Source: an uncultured Spirochaetales bacterium (lineage in GTDB: Bacteria > UBP6 > UBA1177). Taken from it: 64,000 bases of DNA. Position 1 is the stretch's first letter. Each line of letters begins with the position of its first letter. The position numbers and the translations under genes are program-made. Below the pieces are notes generated by a model. That model did not search any database. It saw nothing but the letters and a program-made list of their open reading frames with translations, and was not told the origin of the DNA. Positions 35,101-43,105 of the stretch are shown piece by piece. The stretch lies in the NCBI GenBank assembly GCA_902774115.1, contig CACYHH010000001.1, forward strand, positions 62,001 to 126,000, given 5' to 3'.

Positions 35101-35368
35101 CGGAAAGATGTTCATTTCAGCGGGAAAGGAAGTTATCATCAGGAGCACAGCCGGTTCGCAGAAAATAATGCAGTTTGATCTTCAGTATACTGCTTACAGC
35201 GTTGCATTCGAGCGCAGCGGTGAATATTTCGTCGTAAGCGATGGTGCGGTCATCAAACGCTATCCTGTCATTTTCGAAATGTGGAAGCTCGATCCTGCAA
35301 AACTTCTTGAAGAGACGCAGAAAGAGGCCGGCAAAAGACTTGAAGGTTTCAAACTTATCCCGTTTTAA
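32156..35368 (+). CDS. Membrane Ser/Thr protein kinase with WD40 domain
   Basis: A 1070-residue eukaryote-like kinase. The kinase domain (about 36-325) has G-loop IGRGGIGKV, Lys64 (ALKEL), HRD H166-R167-D168 in HRDIKPEN, and DWG (D186) instead of DFG, the usual bacterial variant. A single membrane segment (352-373) separates it from an extracytoplasmic part with a short helical region, then about 13 WD40-like repeats (470-1045; for example SPDGKFIATGSRDNNLILWN-type units in pieces). The start overlaps the DUF6273 lipoprotein stop by 4 nt (ATGA), implying coupled translation; the lipoprotein may be a ligand or partner of the propeller. Confidence 0.92.
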   Translation: MKHVSLKNDVTKTVSLDAISPDFIHDCKEQTGWKYDVKEEIGRGGIGKVMVAFDRTVGREIALKELISSVDDGRIPSVDKMRSDEARFLREACVTGQLEHPGIVPVYEIGRKPDENRYYTMRLVRGVTLSQAIKDAGTLEKRLRLLPHFRDICNAIAYSHSRGVIHRDIKPENIMIGEFGETVVLDWGLAKVKGEDDAAAGELREELNLLKVENIGMTVRGKAIGTPAYMSPEQARGDISAIDERSDIYSLGAVLYEILTGEPPFNGKNVQETLENVKSALPVEITVYEPASPPDLCAVVEKTLTKDPSARYQSALEVAKEIENFMSGGKIAAYEYSSWEMFRRFVSKNKSLSVLAAVLLAVLIFASAAVFVAYRDSVGNERAAHLNLSLGYLEYAEKLLKEGMYSDSEIFAAASLYNSPFNPKSPWSYSDSYLTENIEESREHMLEIQSLLYLSRVYGNNAFKGNFASVDFDARSVAVSPDASLFAVSGKRKEVKVYSADGTEKFTLNGHKDEVSAVDFSSDGKFIATGSRDNNLILWNASNGAQIKSLPTLAGEIYAISFSPGNKFIAFGGTEKTLWVVKTDDLTLSSAGRFELENTVRSIDWSPDGKRILVSDSSGKICIVRRSGIEKVFDFHTEPTVSVRFLNDGIHFVSASYDKKFALWSILFDKPLNVFEHWDAFFSLDVSNDGTLAAAATRDGSIKLINLVTRQIDDLSDHVGSVYSVAFLPMGNSLVSVGEDRFIKRWRTDFTKEMQRLRGHTTYIPSLAYSNDDRFFASSSWDNTIKLWNIPTESVISSFGIEGTVSYSLAFSPDGQFLASGDSDGALRFWNPLTGKMIFSYPLHTDQITAINFFNRGKNIISSGKDRKVKIFDLSERRVVKVLEHENPVNTVAVSADGTLAASAGRNGEINFWSLPEGRLLFGTKGGNGKTVLSLAISPDNAVVISADEDGVINKWDVKSKKITGTFKENSGSVNAVAFSEDGKMFISAGKEVIIRSTAGSQKIMQFDLQYTAYSVAFERSGEYFVVSDGAVIKRYPVIFEMWKLDPAKLLEETQKEAGKRLEGFKLIPF

Positions 35369-35377
35369 GGAGGAAAA

Positions 35378-35851
35378 ATGTCGGAAATAAAGAGATTGGG
35401 AGAACTTCTCAAAGAGAAAAATATCAAAATAAGCGGCGCAGAATCCTGCACCGGCGGCATGGTCGCGGCTGAAATCACTTCTGTCGACGGCATTTCGGCA
35501 GTTTTTAACGAAAGTTTCGTTACCTATTCAAATGATTCAAAACACCGGAATTTAGGTGTTTCGCTTGAAACTCTTGAGAAATTCGGAGCTGTCAGCGAGG
35601 AGTGCGCTATAGAGATGGCTGAAGGTGCCGCCGCAAGAAGCGGTGCCGACATTGCGTTTTCAGTCACCGGAATCGCAGGGCCCACCGGAGGAACAAAGGA
35701 AAAACCTGTCGGAACAGTCTGCTTCGGTCTCTTTTTCAAGGGAAAAACCGTTTCGCAAACGGCTCATTTCGACGGAGACAGGGAGAACGTCAGAAGAGCT
35801 TCCGTCGATTTTGTGATAAAGATGATGCTTGCCGCGGTTGAATCGGCATAA
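35378..35851 (+). CDS. pncC: Nicotinamide-nucleotide amidohydrolase, CinA C-terminal type
   Basis: A 157-residue stand-alone CinA C-terminal domain, which deamidates NMN to nicotinate mononucleotide in the pyridine-nucleotide salvage cycle. Diagnostic features are SGAESCTGGM (19-28), SFVTYSND, and GIAGPTGGTKEKPVGTV (97-113). AAGGAGG is 5 nt upstream of the ATG. It follows the kinase by 9 nt and may share its transcript, but there is no known functional link. Confidence 0.93.
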   Translation: MSEIKRLGELLKEKNIKISGAESCTGGMVAAEITSVDGISAVFNESFVTYSNDSKHRNLGVSLETLEKFGAVSEECAIEMAEGAAARSGADIAFSVTGIAGPTGGTKEKPVGTVCFGLFFKGKTVSQTAHFDGDRENVRRASVDFVIKMMLAAVESA

Positions 35852-35908
35852 TTTGCCAAACCGCTTTTTTCAAGTAACATCGGCGGTCTTTTTTAGGAGG
35901 TTATTCAG

Positions 35909-38056
35909 ATGAAAAAAAACGTATTGTTTTTTGTGGCACTTGTTCTTGTCGCCGCAGTTGTTGCGACTCTTGTCTTTTACAACGAAACAAATTATTCGGC
36001 GTCTGATACGGTTGTTCCCGAAAGCAATCTTAAAACAGTTATAGTCGGTATTCCGAAATCCGATTCTTCCGATCTGAAAGAAATCACCGACACTTTTTCA
36101 GTCGATGAAGAAAAGGTCGCGCTGCGTGCCTACTGGAATCCCGTAACACAAGGTTATACTGCCGAATATATCTGGATAAATCCTGAAGGAAAGGCCGCAT
36201 ACACCAAAGTTATGGAGATGAAGCCCGAGTGGAAACGTTCTCTTGTTTACTACAGGGGAGCGAAGCCGATGGCAGCCGGAAACTGGCGTCTGGATATAAG
36301 AGTCGGCGGCAAACTTTACGGAAGAACGGCTTTTACGGTCGTAAGAGAACGCTCGAAAGTGCCTCTTGTCGCACAGATCGAGGCTTTCAACAGCGAAAAG
36401 ATAACTCTTGAAGAGGCTCAGCTTTTAGCTGACAGAATCCGCTGCTATGCCGACAAGAAATGTACTGCTGAAGAAGCTCTCGCAGCAGTTAATGCAGATT
36501 TGGGAAACAAAAAAACAGGGCTTGCGGTTTCTGTTTTCAGAAACGCGGTTGTGACCGATATGGTGATCTCTTCTTCTGCGACGATTTCTGCCGCGATGAA
36601 GGAACTTACCGAAAAAATCAAGCCTGATGATTCGGCTCCGGCATCGGTTGAGCTTTCGGTTCTTCATTCGCAGATGGAACTTAAGAATCCGTCAGAACAC
36701 CTTCTCAACGCAAAAAAGAGAGCAGGAATGGGTTTCACTTTGTCGAAAGACGGCAAAAGCGCTGCAATGCTTCCTGTTTTTATCGTCAGAAATCAGATCG
36801 AAGACGGAGTGGGGGTAGTGCGCCAGCTTGCGGTCGATGCAGGTCTTGCCGAACACGAATGGAAAAACGCGAAAATCTCCGTTTTCATGACGCAGGATTT
36901 CGTTCTCAGCGAAAAAATGGAAAAGGCTAAGGAACTCGCCTTCACGAGAAGCCGCGTCTATGTCGAAGATGTCACGAGACAGGATCTGATAAATGCAGTC
37001 AACAACGCGTGGGGCTGGTATCTCAGAAACCAGATAACTGAAGGCGAGGAAGCAGGAAGATACATGTACACCTTCTTTCCGTCAAAGGATCTTGAACCTG
37101 CCGAAGACTGGGGACTCAGAAATCTCAACGCGATTTTTGTTCTTGCCGAGATCGCGAAAGATCAGAAAGATCCTGTGAAGATAGCAAGCGTCAAAAGGGC
37201 GATCGACACTTTTGCAAGATTTTTGAAAGAAGGGCATGGCGGAAAATGGCTCGACTGGCCTTATCAGCGCAAAGTCCACAGCATCGCAGGAACGGCTTTT
37301 CTTATGGCAGCTATGGCTGAACTCGAAGTCCCCGGCTATGAAGATACGATGAAGAAAATGGTTGACGCGATAATCTCACTGCAGCAGCCCGACGGAAAAC
37401 TTCTTACCGATTTTACAGGCAAATACAGGGATGTAGACCAGAATTACTATCCCGGCGAAACGCTTCTCATGCTCATGCGTTACTACAAAAAAACAGGGTA
37501 CAAACCGGCTCTTGACGCAGTCGAAAAGGCATATCCTTTCTATCAGGCATTCTGGAACAAGAAGGAAAACCAGCAGGGACCGTTCGTTCCGTGGCAGGTG
37601 CGTGCTTATCAGGAAGCGTGGAGCGCGACTAAAGACAAAAGGTATGCTGATTTCGTTTTCCAGCTTACGGACTGGATGCTCAAGAAGTATAAACCGCTCG
37701 GAAGTGATGCTGAACCCGGCAGACAAGGCGCTCTCAGCACGCAGTTCGCGGGAACAGGCGTATATTCGGAAGGTATTTCTGCGGCTGTCAGACTTGCACG
37801 CGAAATCGGCGACAAAGAGCGCTATGAAAAGTATTCCAAGGCTCTTCGCGGCATGATGGGATATGTTTTGGGACTTCAGTTCAAAGACGAAGACACCTAC
37901 TGGGTAAAACGTCCCGACAAAGTCAGAGGCGCTCTCAGCATGAGACCTGACAACGAAGAACTCCGCATAGATTCTACATATCACGCGATTTCAGGCGTTC
38001 ACTACACATCAAAACTTTTCACAGACGAAGAGTGGAAAGCGATCGAATGGAAATAG
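35909..38056 (+). CDS. AMMECR1-like plus six-hairpin glycosidase-like protein
   Basis: A 715-residue membrane-anchored or exported protein (hydrophobic segment 5-24). Residues 40-150 are a beta domain. Residues about 160-335 show the C-terminal pattern of AMMECR1 domains: VELSVLHSQMEL, LLPVFIVRNQ and LAVDAGLAEHEWKNAKISVF. The catalytic-looking LRGCIG motif of that family is absent. Residues 350-715 form an (alpha/alpha)6 six-hairpin domain (GLRNLNAIFVLAEIAK, GTAFLMAAMAELE, QQPDGKLLTDF, YPGETLLMLMRYYK, GTGVYSEGISAAVRLA), as in D-glucuronyl C5-epimerases and several glycosidases. Catalytic residues cannot be set without an alignment. The fold of the C-terminal half is confident; the AMMECR1 part is by pattern. 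Confidence 0.68.
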   Translation: MKKNVLFFVALVLVAAVVATLVFYNETNYSASDTVVPESNLKTVIVGIPKSDSSDLKEITDTFSVDEEKVALRAYWNPVTQGYTAEYIWINPEGKAAYTKVMEMKPEWKRSLVYYRGAKPMAAGNWRLDIRVGGKLYGRTAFTVVRERSKVPLVAQIEAFNSEKITLEEAQLLADRIRCYADKKCTAEEALAAVNADLGNKKTGLAVSVFRNAVVTDMVISSSATISAAMKELTEKIKPDDSAPASVELSVLHSQMELKNPSEHLLNAKKRAGMGFTLSKDGKSAAMLPVFIVRNQIEDGVGVVRQLAVDAGLAEHEWKNAKISVFMTQDFVLSEKMEKAKELAFTRSRVYVEDVTRQDLINAVNNAWGWYLRNQITEGEEAGRYMYTFFPSKDLEPAEDWGLRNLNAIFVLAEIAKDQKDPVKIASVKRAIDTFARFLKEGHGGKWLDWPYQRKVHSIAGTAFLMAAMAELEVPGYEDTMKKMVDAIISLQQPDGKLLTDFTGKYRDVDQNYYPGETLLMLMRYYKKTGYKPALDAVEKAYPFYQAFWNKKENQQGPFVPWQVRAYQEAWSATKDKRYADFVFQLTDWMLKKYKPLGSDAEPGRQGALSTQFAGTGVYSEGISAAVRLAREIGDKERYEKYSKALRGMMGYVLGLQFKDEDTYWVKRPDKVRGALSMRPDNEELRIDSTYHAISGVHYTSKLFTDEEWKAIEWK

Positions 38057-38070
38057 ACCGGAAATCAATT

Positions 38071-38730
38071 ATGCAGCCGAAAATCCTTTTTGAAGACAAT
38101 CACCTTCTTGTCGTAGTCAAGCCGCAGGGAATTCCGGTTCAGAAAGCTGAATCATCGAATGACGATTTTCAGAGCATTCTCAAGGATTATCTCAAAAAGA
38201 AGTACATGAAACCCGGAAACGTTTTTTTAGGCATAGTCCACAGGCTCGATCAGCCGGTAGGCGGTGTCATGGTCTTTGCCAAAACTTCAAAAGCGGCATC
38301 ACGCCTGAGCGAACAGATCCGTCAGAACATCTGGAAAAAGTGCTATCTGGCGGTAGTTGACGGCGTCCCCGATCAGAAAAGCGGCATTCTGGAGGATTAT
38401 CTAGTGAAAAACGAGGCAACGAACGAGGTTTACGTCTCGAAAAAAGAGAACCCTAAAGCAAAATTTGCCCGCCTTTCCTACGAAACTCTTGAAACTTCAG
38501 GAAACCGTTCGCTTTTAAAAATCACGCTTGAAACGGGACGGGCTCATCAGATCCGCGTCCAGCTCTCATCCCGCGGATTTCCGATAGTAAACGACCACAA
38601 ATACAATAAAAATGCGAAACTCGGCTCAAATATCGCACTCTGGGCATATTCACTTGAAATCGAACACCCCGTCACGAAGGAAAAACTCGTTTTTTCGGAA
38701 GAAATGCCTGAAAATATGGGGTTGCGGTAA
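38071..38730 (+). CDS. RluA-family rRNA pseudouridine synthase
   Basis: A 219-residue pseudouridine synthase. The RluA signature HRLDQPVGGVMVFAKT (63-78, catalytic Asp in HRLD) and the C-terminal LLKITLETGRAHQIRVQL (about 149-166) are present; there is no S4 domain. It is smaller than RluD and closest to the single-domain RluA-type proteins. Start ATG at 38,071 is preferred, with CGGAA upstream. An in-frame ATG at 38,047 overlaps the previous stop by 10 nt and is an alternative. The target uridine cannot be read from the sequence. Confidence 0.88.
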   Translation: MQPKILFEDNHLLVVVKPQGIPVQKAESSNDDFQSILKDYLKKKYMKPGNVFLGIVHRLDQPVGGVMVFAKTSKAASRLSEQIRQNIWKKCYLAVVDGVPDQKSGILEDYLVKNEATNEVYVSKKENPKAKFARLSYETLETSGNRSLLKITLETGRAHQIRVQLSSRGFPIVNDHKYNKNAKLGSNIALWAYSLEIEHPVTKEKLVFSEEMPENMGLR

Positions 38731-38734
38731 GGAT

Positions 38735-39037
38735 TCATCTGCCATTTTGTTCCTTGCATTTCTTTATCGCTTCATCAAGTTCCATTTTGAATTGCATCCA
38801 TTTTTCTCTATCACAGTCATCGCCCCATGAATTTTCGTATTTAGCGAAGTCATCGAAATCTTGTTCCATACGCTCAAGTGTTATAAGCGACAAATCCTTC
38901 ATGATTGATTTCACATAATCGCAAAAAGTGCCGACAATATAGGTTCTTCGCCCCATGGCATATCTCATGGCACAATTCAACATTAACTCTAAATTGTCGC
39001 TAAGTTCTATGGTTTTGTTAATAATTTCTGTTTTCAT
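38735..39037 (-). CDS. Hypothetical small acidic protein
   Basis: A 100-residue protein convergent with the pseudouridine synthase (4 bp apart). It has an all-helical pattern (ELSDNLELMLNCAMRYAM, TFCDYVKSIMKDLSLIT) and a WGDDCDREKW motif. No family is recognised. The ATG at 39,037 follows GGAG by 6 nt; an ATG four codons upstream lies within that site. Local composition is more AT-rich than the housekeeping genes. It marks the left edge of an accessory region. Confidence 0.65.
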   Translation of the reverse strand: MKTEIINKTIELSDNLELMLNCAMRYAMGRRTYIVGTFCDYVKSIMKDLSLITLERMEQDFDDFAKYENSWGDDCDREKWMQFKMELDEAIKKCKEQNGR

Positions 39038-39145
39038 TGTGATCTCCAAATATAAAATTAGTAAAATAACAAAATTATTGTAGAATAATTATTTTGAAAA
39101 ATCAAATTATTTTTTATATTATTGTGAAAATTTCTCTAATAAAAA

Positions 39146-39174
39146 TTGACAAATCACGTCTATAGATATATTTT
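39146..39174 (+). promoter_or_regulatory. Probable sigma-70 promoter of the AlbA_2-HTH gene
   Basis: TTGACA (39,146-39,151) and TATTTT (39,169-39,174) are 17 bp apart, in a very AT-rich 200-bp gap between the divergent hypothetical gene and the AlbA_2-HTH gene. The predicted transcript would begin about 57 nt before the ATG at 39,238. Confidence 0.5.
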
Positions 39175-39237
39175 TTGTTCAACGTTACGCCATAACGGCG
39201 GTTTGTTGATGGAGAGTTTGCCTGATGAAAAGAATCT

Positions 39238-40581
39238 ATGAATTTTGCAGAAACTGAAAAAACAGAATTAAAACAAAAACTGACGGATGCTTTTCCGAAA
39301 GAAATCGTAGCTTTTTTGAACACGGACGGAGGAACAATCTATATCGGAGTGAATGACGACGGAAGTGTCTGCGGTGTAACGAATCTCGATGAAATCCTTA
39401 AAAAAATAGCTGACATTTTGGGGGATCAGATTCTACCAGACCCGCGTTCTTATGTAGAACTCGGAACAAAATTTGTTGAGCAGAAACACATTATTGAAAT
39501 AAAAGTTCAGAAAGGTGAAGGACTTTATTACATTAAAAAATACGGCAGGAGTTCGCAGGGATGCTTTATCCGTGTCGGTTCAACAACTCGTTCGATGTCT
39601 GAAGAGCAGATCAATATCGTTCACAACAAATATTTGGATTCAAAAGTCAGAATAACGGAAATTCCTGGCAGAATAAAAAATCCGACTTTTCAGTATTTGA
39701 AGCTGTTGCTTACGGAAAAAGGATTCACCATAAACGAAGCAACTTTTGCGGAGAATTTTCATCTGCTCACAAAAGACGGTGAATACAATAGAATGGCTGA
39801 ACTTTTGTCTGATAAAAATGATGTTTCGATTAAAATCGTCAGATTTAAAGGAAAAAGCAAAGCTGACGGTATCGCGCTCCGTAACGAATACGGTGAAAAA
39901 TGCCTTGTGGTTGCGATGAAACAGGCATTTGATTACTGTGCCGATGTAATCAACGAGACGCACATCAGCTTTACAAAAGGTGTTCGCAACGACCAGCCGC
40001 TTTTTGACAGGAACTCTTTCCGCGAAGTGTGGTTCAATGCCTGTCTCCACAACAACTGGGCGGACGGAACGCCTCAGGCGGTCTATATTTACTCAGACAG
40101 AATGGAGATAATTTCAACAGGAGGGATTCCTTTAAATCTCTCAAAAGAGGATTTTTTCAGAGGTGTTTCCAAGCCTGTGAACGAGGAACTGGCACAAATT
40201 TTTATCCGCCTTGATTTGATGGAGCAGACAGGCTCAGGAATTCCGCTTGTAATAGAGCATTACGGCAAAAATGTCTTCGAGTTTCTGGATTTCTTTTTGC
40301 GCGTAACGATTCCGTTCGCGTTTGAGATTGAAAATGAAGACTTCCCAAAGACTTCCCAAAGACTTCCTAAAGAAATTCCTGAAGTGGCACAAAAAACATT
40401 TGAGGCAATATGTTCTGATCCGTACGCAACCCTTGCAGAACTCAGTTTGAAAGTCGGACTTTCCGATCGTTCTATAAAAACACATATCGCACTACTCAAA
40501 GAAGGTAAAATTATAAGACGTATCGGCGGAAAGACTCATGGTCACTGGGAAATAATTTTTCAAGACGAGGATTCAAAATAA
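39238..40581 (+). CDS. AlbA_2-domain putative DNA-binding protein (RecG-like ATPase family)
   Basis: A 447-residue protein of the AlbA_2 (Schlafen-like) / ATP-dependent DNA helicase RecG-related family. The N-terminal AlbA_2 domain (about 1-120) contains ELKQKLTDAFPKEIVAFLNT and GTIYIGVNDDG. A middle ATPase-like domain (HNNWADGTPQAVYIYSDRMEIIS in parts, IPLVIEHYGKNVFEF) follows, then a winged HTH (about 385-440, LAELSLKVGLSDRSIKTHI). Proteins of this type act as transcriptional regulators or phage-related factors. It ends one base before the YgjP-like gene. No good ribosome site is seen. Confidence 0.85.
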   Translation: MNFAETEKTELKQKLTDAFPKEIVAFLNTDGGTIYIGVNDDGSVCGVTNLDEILKKIADILGDQILPDPRSYVELGTKFVEQKHIIEIKVQKGEGLYYIKKYGRSSQGCFIRVGSTTRSMSEEQINIVHNKYLDSKVRITEIPGRIKNPTFQYLKLLLTEKGFTINEATFAENFHLLTKDGEYNRMAELLSDKNDVSIKIVRFKGKSKADGIALRNEYGEKCLVVAMKQAFDYCADVINETHISFTKGVRNDQPLFDRNSFREVWFNACLHNNWADGTPQAVYIYSDRMEIISTGGIPLNLSKEDFFRGVSKPVNEELAQIFIRLDLMEQTGSGIPLVIEHYGKNVFEFLDFFLRVTIPFAFEIENEDFPKTSQRLPKEIPEVAQKTFEAICSDPYATLAELSLKVGLSDRSIKTHIALLKEGKIIRRIGGKTHGHWEIIFQDEDSK

Positions 40582-41301
40582 ATGCAGCACCAGCTTGAAA
40601 TAAACGGCAGGATCCTGGAATACACTCTTGAGCGGAAAAAGGTGAAAAACCTGAATCTGAGGATAAGGCGGGACGGAAGCGTCTATGTTTCGGCAAACAA
40701 GTCTGTTCCGCTGGATTACATCGAGAATTTTTTGAGGTCGAAATCGGACTTTATTTCCAAGGCGGTCGAGCATTATTCCGAAGTTGTTTCCCGGAAAGAA
40801 TCGCCGAAAAAATATGTCGACGGGGAATCGTTCCGCGTTCTTGGCCATGATCTGAGGCTGAAAGTGATCCGCGGGGCGAGGAACGAGGTCAAAAACGACG
40901 GTGTTTTCATAACTTTGCGGGTAAAAGATCCTTTTGATACGGGTATGAAAGAACGTGTTTTCCGCAAGTGGCTGGCAGCTGTCTGCCGTGAAACTGTGAC
41001 AAAATTATGTGAAGCGGTCTATCCGAAATTCAAGAAATACGGTATAGATTTTCCGGAAATAAAATTCAGAAATATGGTTTCACGCTGGGGAAGCTGCACG
41101 CCGAGAAGAAAAACTCTTACTTTCAGTTACGCTCTCGCCACGGTTCCGGTTTCGTGCATCGAATATGTCGTCATGCACGAATTCACCCATTTTCTGCATC
41201 TGAACCATTCGCCTGATTTTTACCGTCAGCTTGCGGTTTTTATGCCTGACTGGAGAGAGCGGAAAAAACTTCTTGAAAAAAAGTGTGTGAAAATCACTTG
41301 A
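40582..41301 (+). CDS. YgjP/SprT-like metallopeptidase
   Basis: A 239-residue protein of the YgjP-like family (DUF45). The zinc-binding HExxH is H199-E200-H203 (HEFTH) with H209 as third ligand, and the family motif RWGSCTPRR is at about 168-176. The ATG follows the preceding stop directly (TAAATG), so it is translationally coupled to the AlbA_2-HTH gene. It may cleave or process proteins within the cell; the substrate is unknown. Confidence 0.88.
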   Translation: MQHQLEINGRILEYTLERKKVKNLNLRIRRDGSVYVSANKSVPLDYIENFLRSKSDFISKAVEHYSEVVSRKESPKKYVDGESFRVLGHDLRLKVIRGARNEVKNDGVFITLRVKDPFDTGMKERVFRKWLAAVCRETVTKLCEAVYPKFKKYGIDFPEIKFRNMVSRWGSCTPRRKTLTFSYALATVPVSCIEYVVMHEFTHFLHLNHSPDFYRQLAVFMPDWRERKKLLEKKCVKIT

Positions 41302-41325
41302 TTTTTTGGAAAAATACAGCATACT
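41298..41325 (+). promoter_or_regulatory. Possible promoter of the DUF4143 ATPase
   Basis: TTGATT (41,298-41,303) and CATACT (41,320-41,325) are 16 bp apart. The predicted start would fall inside the adjacent 42-bp palindrome, so the palindrome would be at the 5' end of the mRNA and also overlap the initiation region. Confidence 0.4.
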
Positions 41326-41326
41326 G

Positions 41327-41368
41327 TTTTCGATGAAAAAGGGAGTGCATTCCTGTTTTCATCGAAAA
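41327..41368. repeat. 42-bp near-perfect palindrome
   Basis: Two 21-bp arms abut without a spacer at 41,347/41,348. The outer 13 bp (TTTTCGATGAAAA and its complement) match perfectly, and inner positions differ at three places. It sits directly downstream of the putative -10 and 9 bp upstream of the GGTGGAGGT ribosome site of the DUF4143 ATPase. It may be an operator or an mRNA hairpin. Confidence 0.7.
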
Positions 41369-41388
41369 TTCATGCGGTGGAGGTGTTT

Positions 41389-42645
41389 ATGTATAAAAAG
41401 CGCACTGTTGAGCAAACGATTTTGGAAATTGGCGACTCTTTTCCGTGCATTGTTGTTTACGGTCCGCGACAGGTAGGAAAATCTACGACTCTCGACTATA
41501 TTTTCCCCGAAAGCATGAACAGAGTTACTCTTGATGATCTTGCCGACCGGAATCTCGCACGTGAAAATCCTAAACTATTTTTAGAAATGAATCCCTGGCC
41601 TGTAATTATAGATGAAATTCAAAAAGTTCCGGAACTTCTTGATGAGATAAAAATCAAAATTGACGATCAGAGGAGGATCTGGCTCAAAAACGGTGAAGAA
41701 CGGCAGCTGATGTATATTCTCACCGGATCAAACCGCTTTGAACTGCAGGAAGGAATTTCCGAGTCTTTGGCAGGGCGTTGCGGAGTTATAGAAATGTCGT
41801 CGTTTTCACAAATGGAAAAACTGGGAGTCCCTTCAGAACCTTTTACTCCTAAAATTGATGAACTTGTTGCCCGCGCTCAAAAAACAACGGTTCGGTATCG
41901 GACAAGAAGTCAGATTTTTGAAGATATTTTTAACGGCGGAATGCCGGATATTTGCACCGGGGTTTCAAAAAGAGAGGCGTATTTCAAATCCTACGTTAAC
42001 ACTTATATCGAAAAAGATGTGCGTAAACTCATTTCCGCTTCAAACGAAACTCAGTTCAGAAATTTTATTTCCATTGTGGCTCTGCGCACGGCACAGGAAG
42101 TGCATTATGACGAGATTGCCTGTGCTGTCGGAATTGATGTCAAAACATGCAAACGATGGCTTTCGATCCTTGAAACTTCCGGAATAATTTATTTTCTGCA
42201 GCCGTATATGGCAAAAGTTTCAAACCGGATCATAAAAGCTCCCAAGCTTTATTTTACCGATACCGGATTATGCGCTTTCCTTTGCAAATGGCCGGATGCA
42301 AAAATGCTTGAAAATTGTGCTATGAGCGGGGCGTTTTTTGAAACCTTCGTTGTAAGTGAAATATTAAAGAATTTATTTGCATTCAATAAAAATCCGAGGG
42401 ACTATCTTTATTACTACCGCGATATCGACCAGAAAGAAATCGATCTGCTCTATGTGGATGAAACAGGAATTTATCCGATTGAAATAAAAAAAGGAGTCTC
42501 TCCGAAAAATCCCGACAAAAATTTCAAAGTCCTGCAAAAGTACAAAAAAGAAGTAAATCGTGGGCTTGTGATTGACTGCTGTGACAAAATAAGGGCTTTG
42601 AATGAAAATTCATTCTGTTTCCCGGCTTATTTACTTGGAATATAA
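41389..42645 (+). CDS. DUF4143 AAA+ ATPase
   Basis: A 418-residue protein of the ATPase / DUF4143 family. Walker A GPRQVGKS is at 25-32, Walker B PVIIDEIQK at about 75, and the C-terminal DUF4143 nuclease-like domain (about 215-410, YIEKDVRKLISASN ... LYFTDTGLCAFL ... EIDLLYVDETGIYPIEIKKG). The last segment, D..EIK, has the look of a PD-(D/E)xK core. Such genes are mobile and common in genomic islands; they are not classed as a known defence system. It overlaps the phosphatase gene tail by 19 nt (convergent). Confidence 0.9.
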   Translation: MYKKRTVEQTILEIGDSFPCIVVYGPRQVGKSTTLDYIFPESMNRVTLDDLADRNLARENPKLFLEMNPWPVIIDEIQKVPELLDEIKIKIDDQRRIWLKNGEERQLMYILTGSNRFELQEGISESLAGRCGVIEMSSFSQMEKLGVPSEPFTPKIDELVARAQKTTVRYRTRSQIFEDIFNGGMPDICTGVSKREAYFKSYVNTYIEKDVRKLISASNETQFRNFISIVALRTAQEVHYDEIACAVGIDVKTCKRWLSILETSGIIYFLQPYMAKVSNRIIKAPKLYFTDTGLCAFLCKWPDAKMLENCAMSGAFFETFVVSEILKNLFAFNKNPRDYLYYYRDIDQKEIDLLYVDETGIYPIEIKKGVSPKNPDKNFKVLQKYKKEVNRGLVIDCCDKIRALNENSFCFPAYLLGI

Positions 42646-43091
42646 TTCAGGCTTTTGAGCAGTGCGTTGCACCCTTTTGTGACATCGTTCCATGTTGCGT
42701 CGAAATCGCCTGTATACCACGGATCGGCGACATCACGGTCAAGTCCTGCGTAGTTGAGAAGAAGTTTGATTTTATCTTCTGGATCGCCTCCGCAGATGCG
42801 TGTCATGTTGCGGATGTTCGCACTGTCCATACCGATCAGAAGGTCAAATTTCGCATAATCGTCTGCGTTCATCTGACGCGCCGTTTTTCCTGCGCATGCA
42901 ATACCGTGTTCTGCGAGTTTCCTTTTTGCGGGAGGATAGACGGGATTTCCGATCTCTTCGGTGCTTGTCGCGGCCGATTCTATCCCGAATTTATTGGACA
43001 ATCCGTCATCTTCGACGAGTTTTTTCATCACAAATTCAGCCATCGGGCTGCGGCAGATATTGCCGTGACAGACAAAAAGTATTTTGATCAT
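42627..43091 (-). CDS. Low-molecular-weight protein tyrosine phosphatase
   Basis: A 154-residue phosphatase. The signature CxxxxxR is C8-R14 (CHGNICR), followed by SPMAE. The acid/base aspartate lies in the DPWYTGDF segment near residue 126. Start at 43,091 follows GAGAGGAATC. It dephosphorylates phosphotyrosine or arsenate-type substrates in other bacteria. The gene is separated from the AbiE toxin gene by 14 nt and may be read through from it. Confidence 0.93.
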   Translation of the reverse strand: MIKILFVCHGNICRSPMAEFVMKKLVEDDGLSNKFGIESAATSTEEIGNPVYPPAKRKLAEHGIACAGKTARQMNADDYAKFDLLIGMDSANIRNMTRICGGDPEDKIKLLLNYAGLDRDVADPWYTGDFDATWNDVTKGCNALLKSLNYIPSK

Positions 43092-43105
43092 GATTCCTCT
43101 CGATA

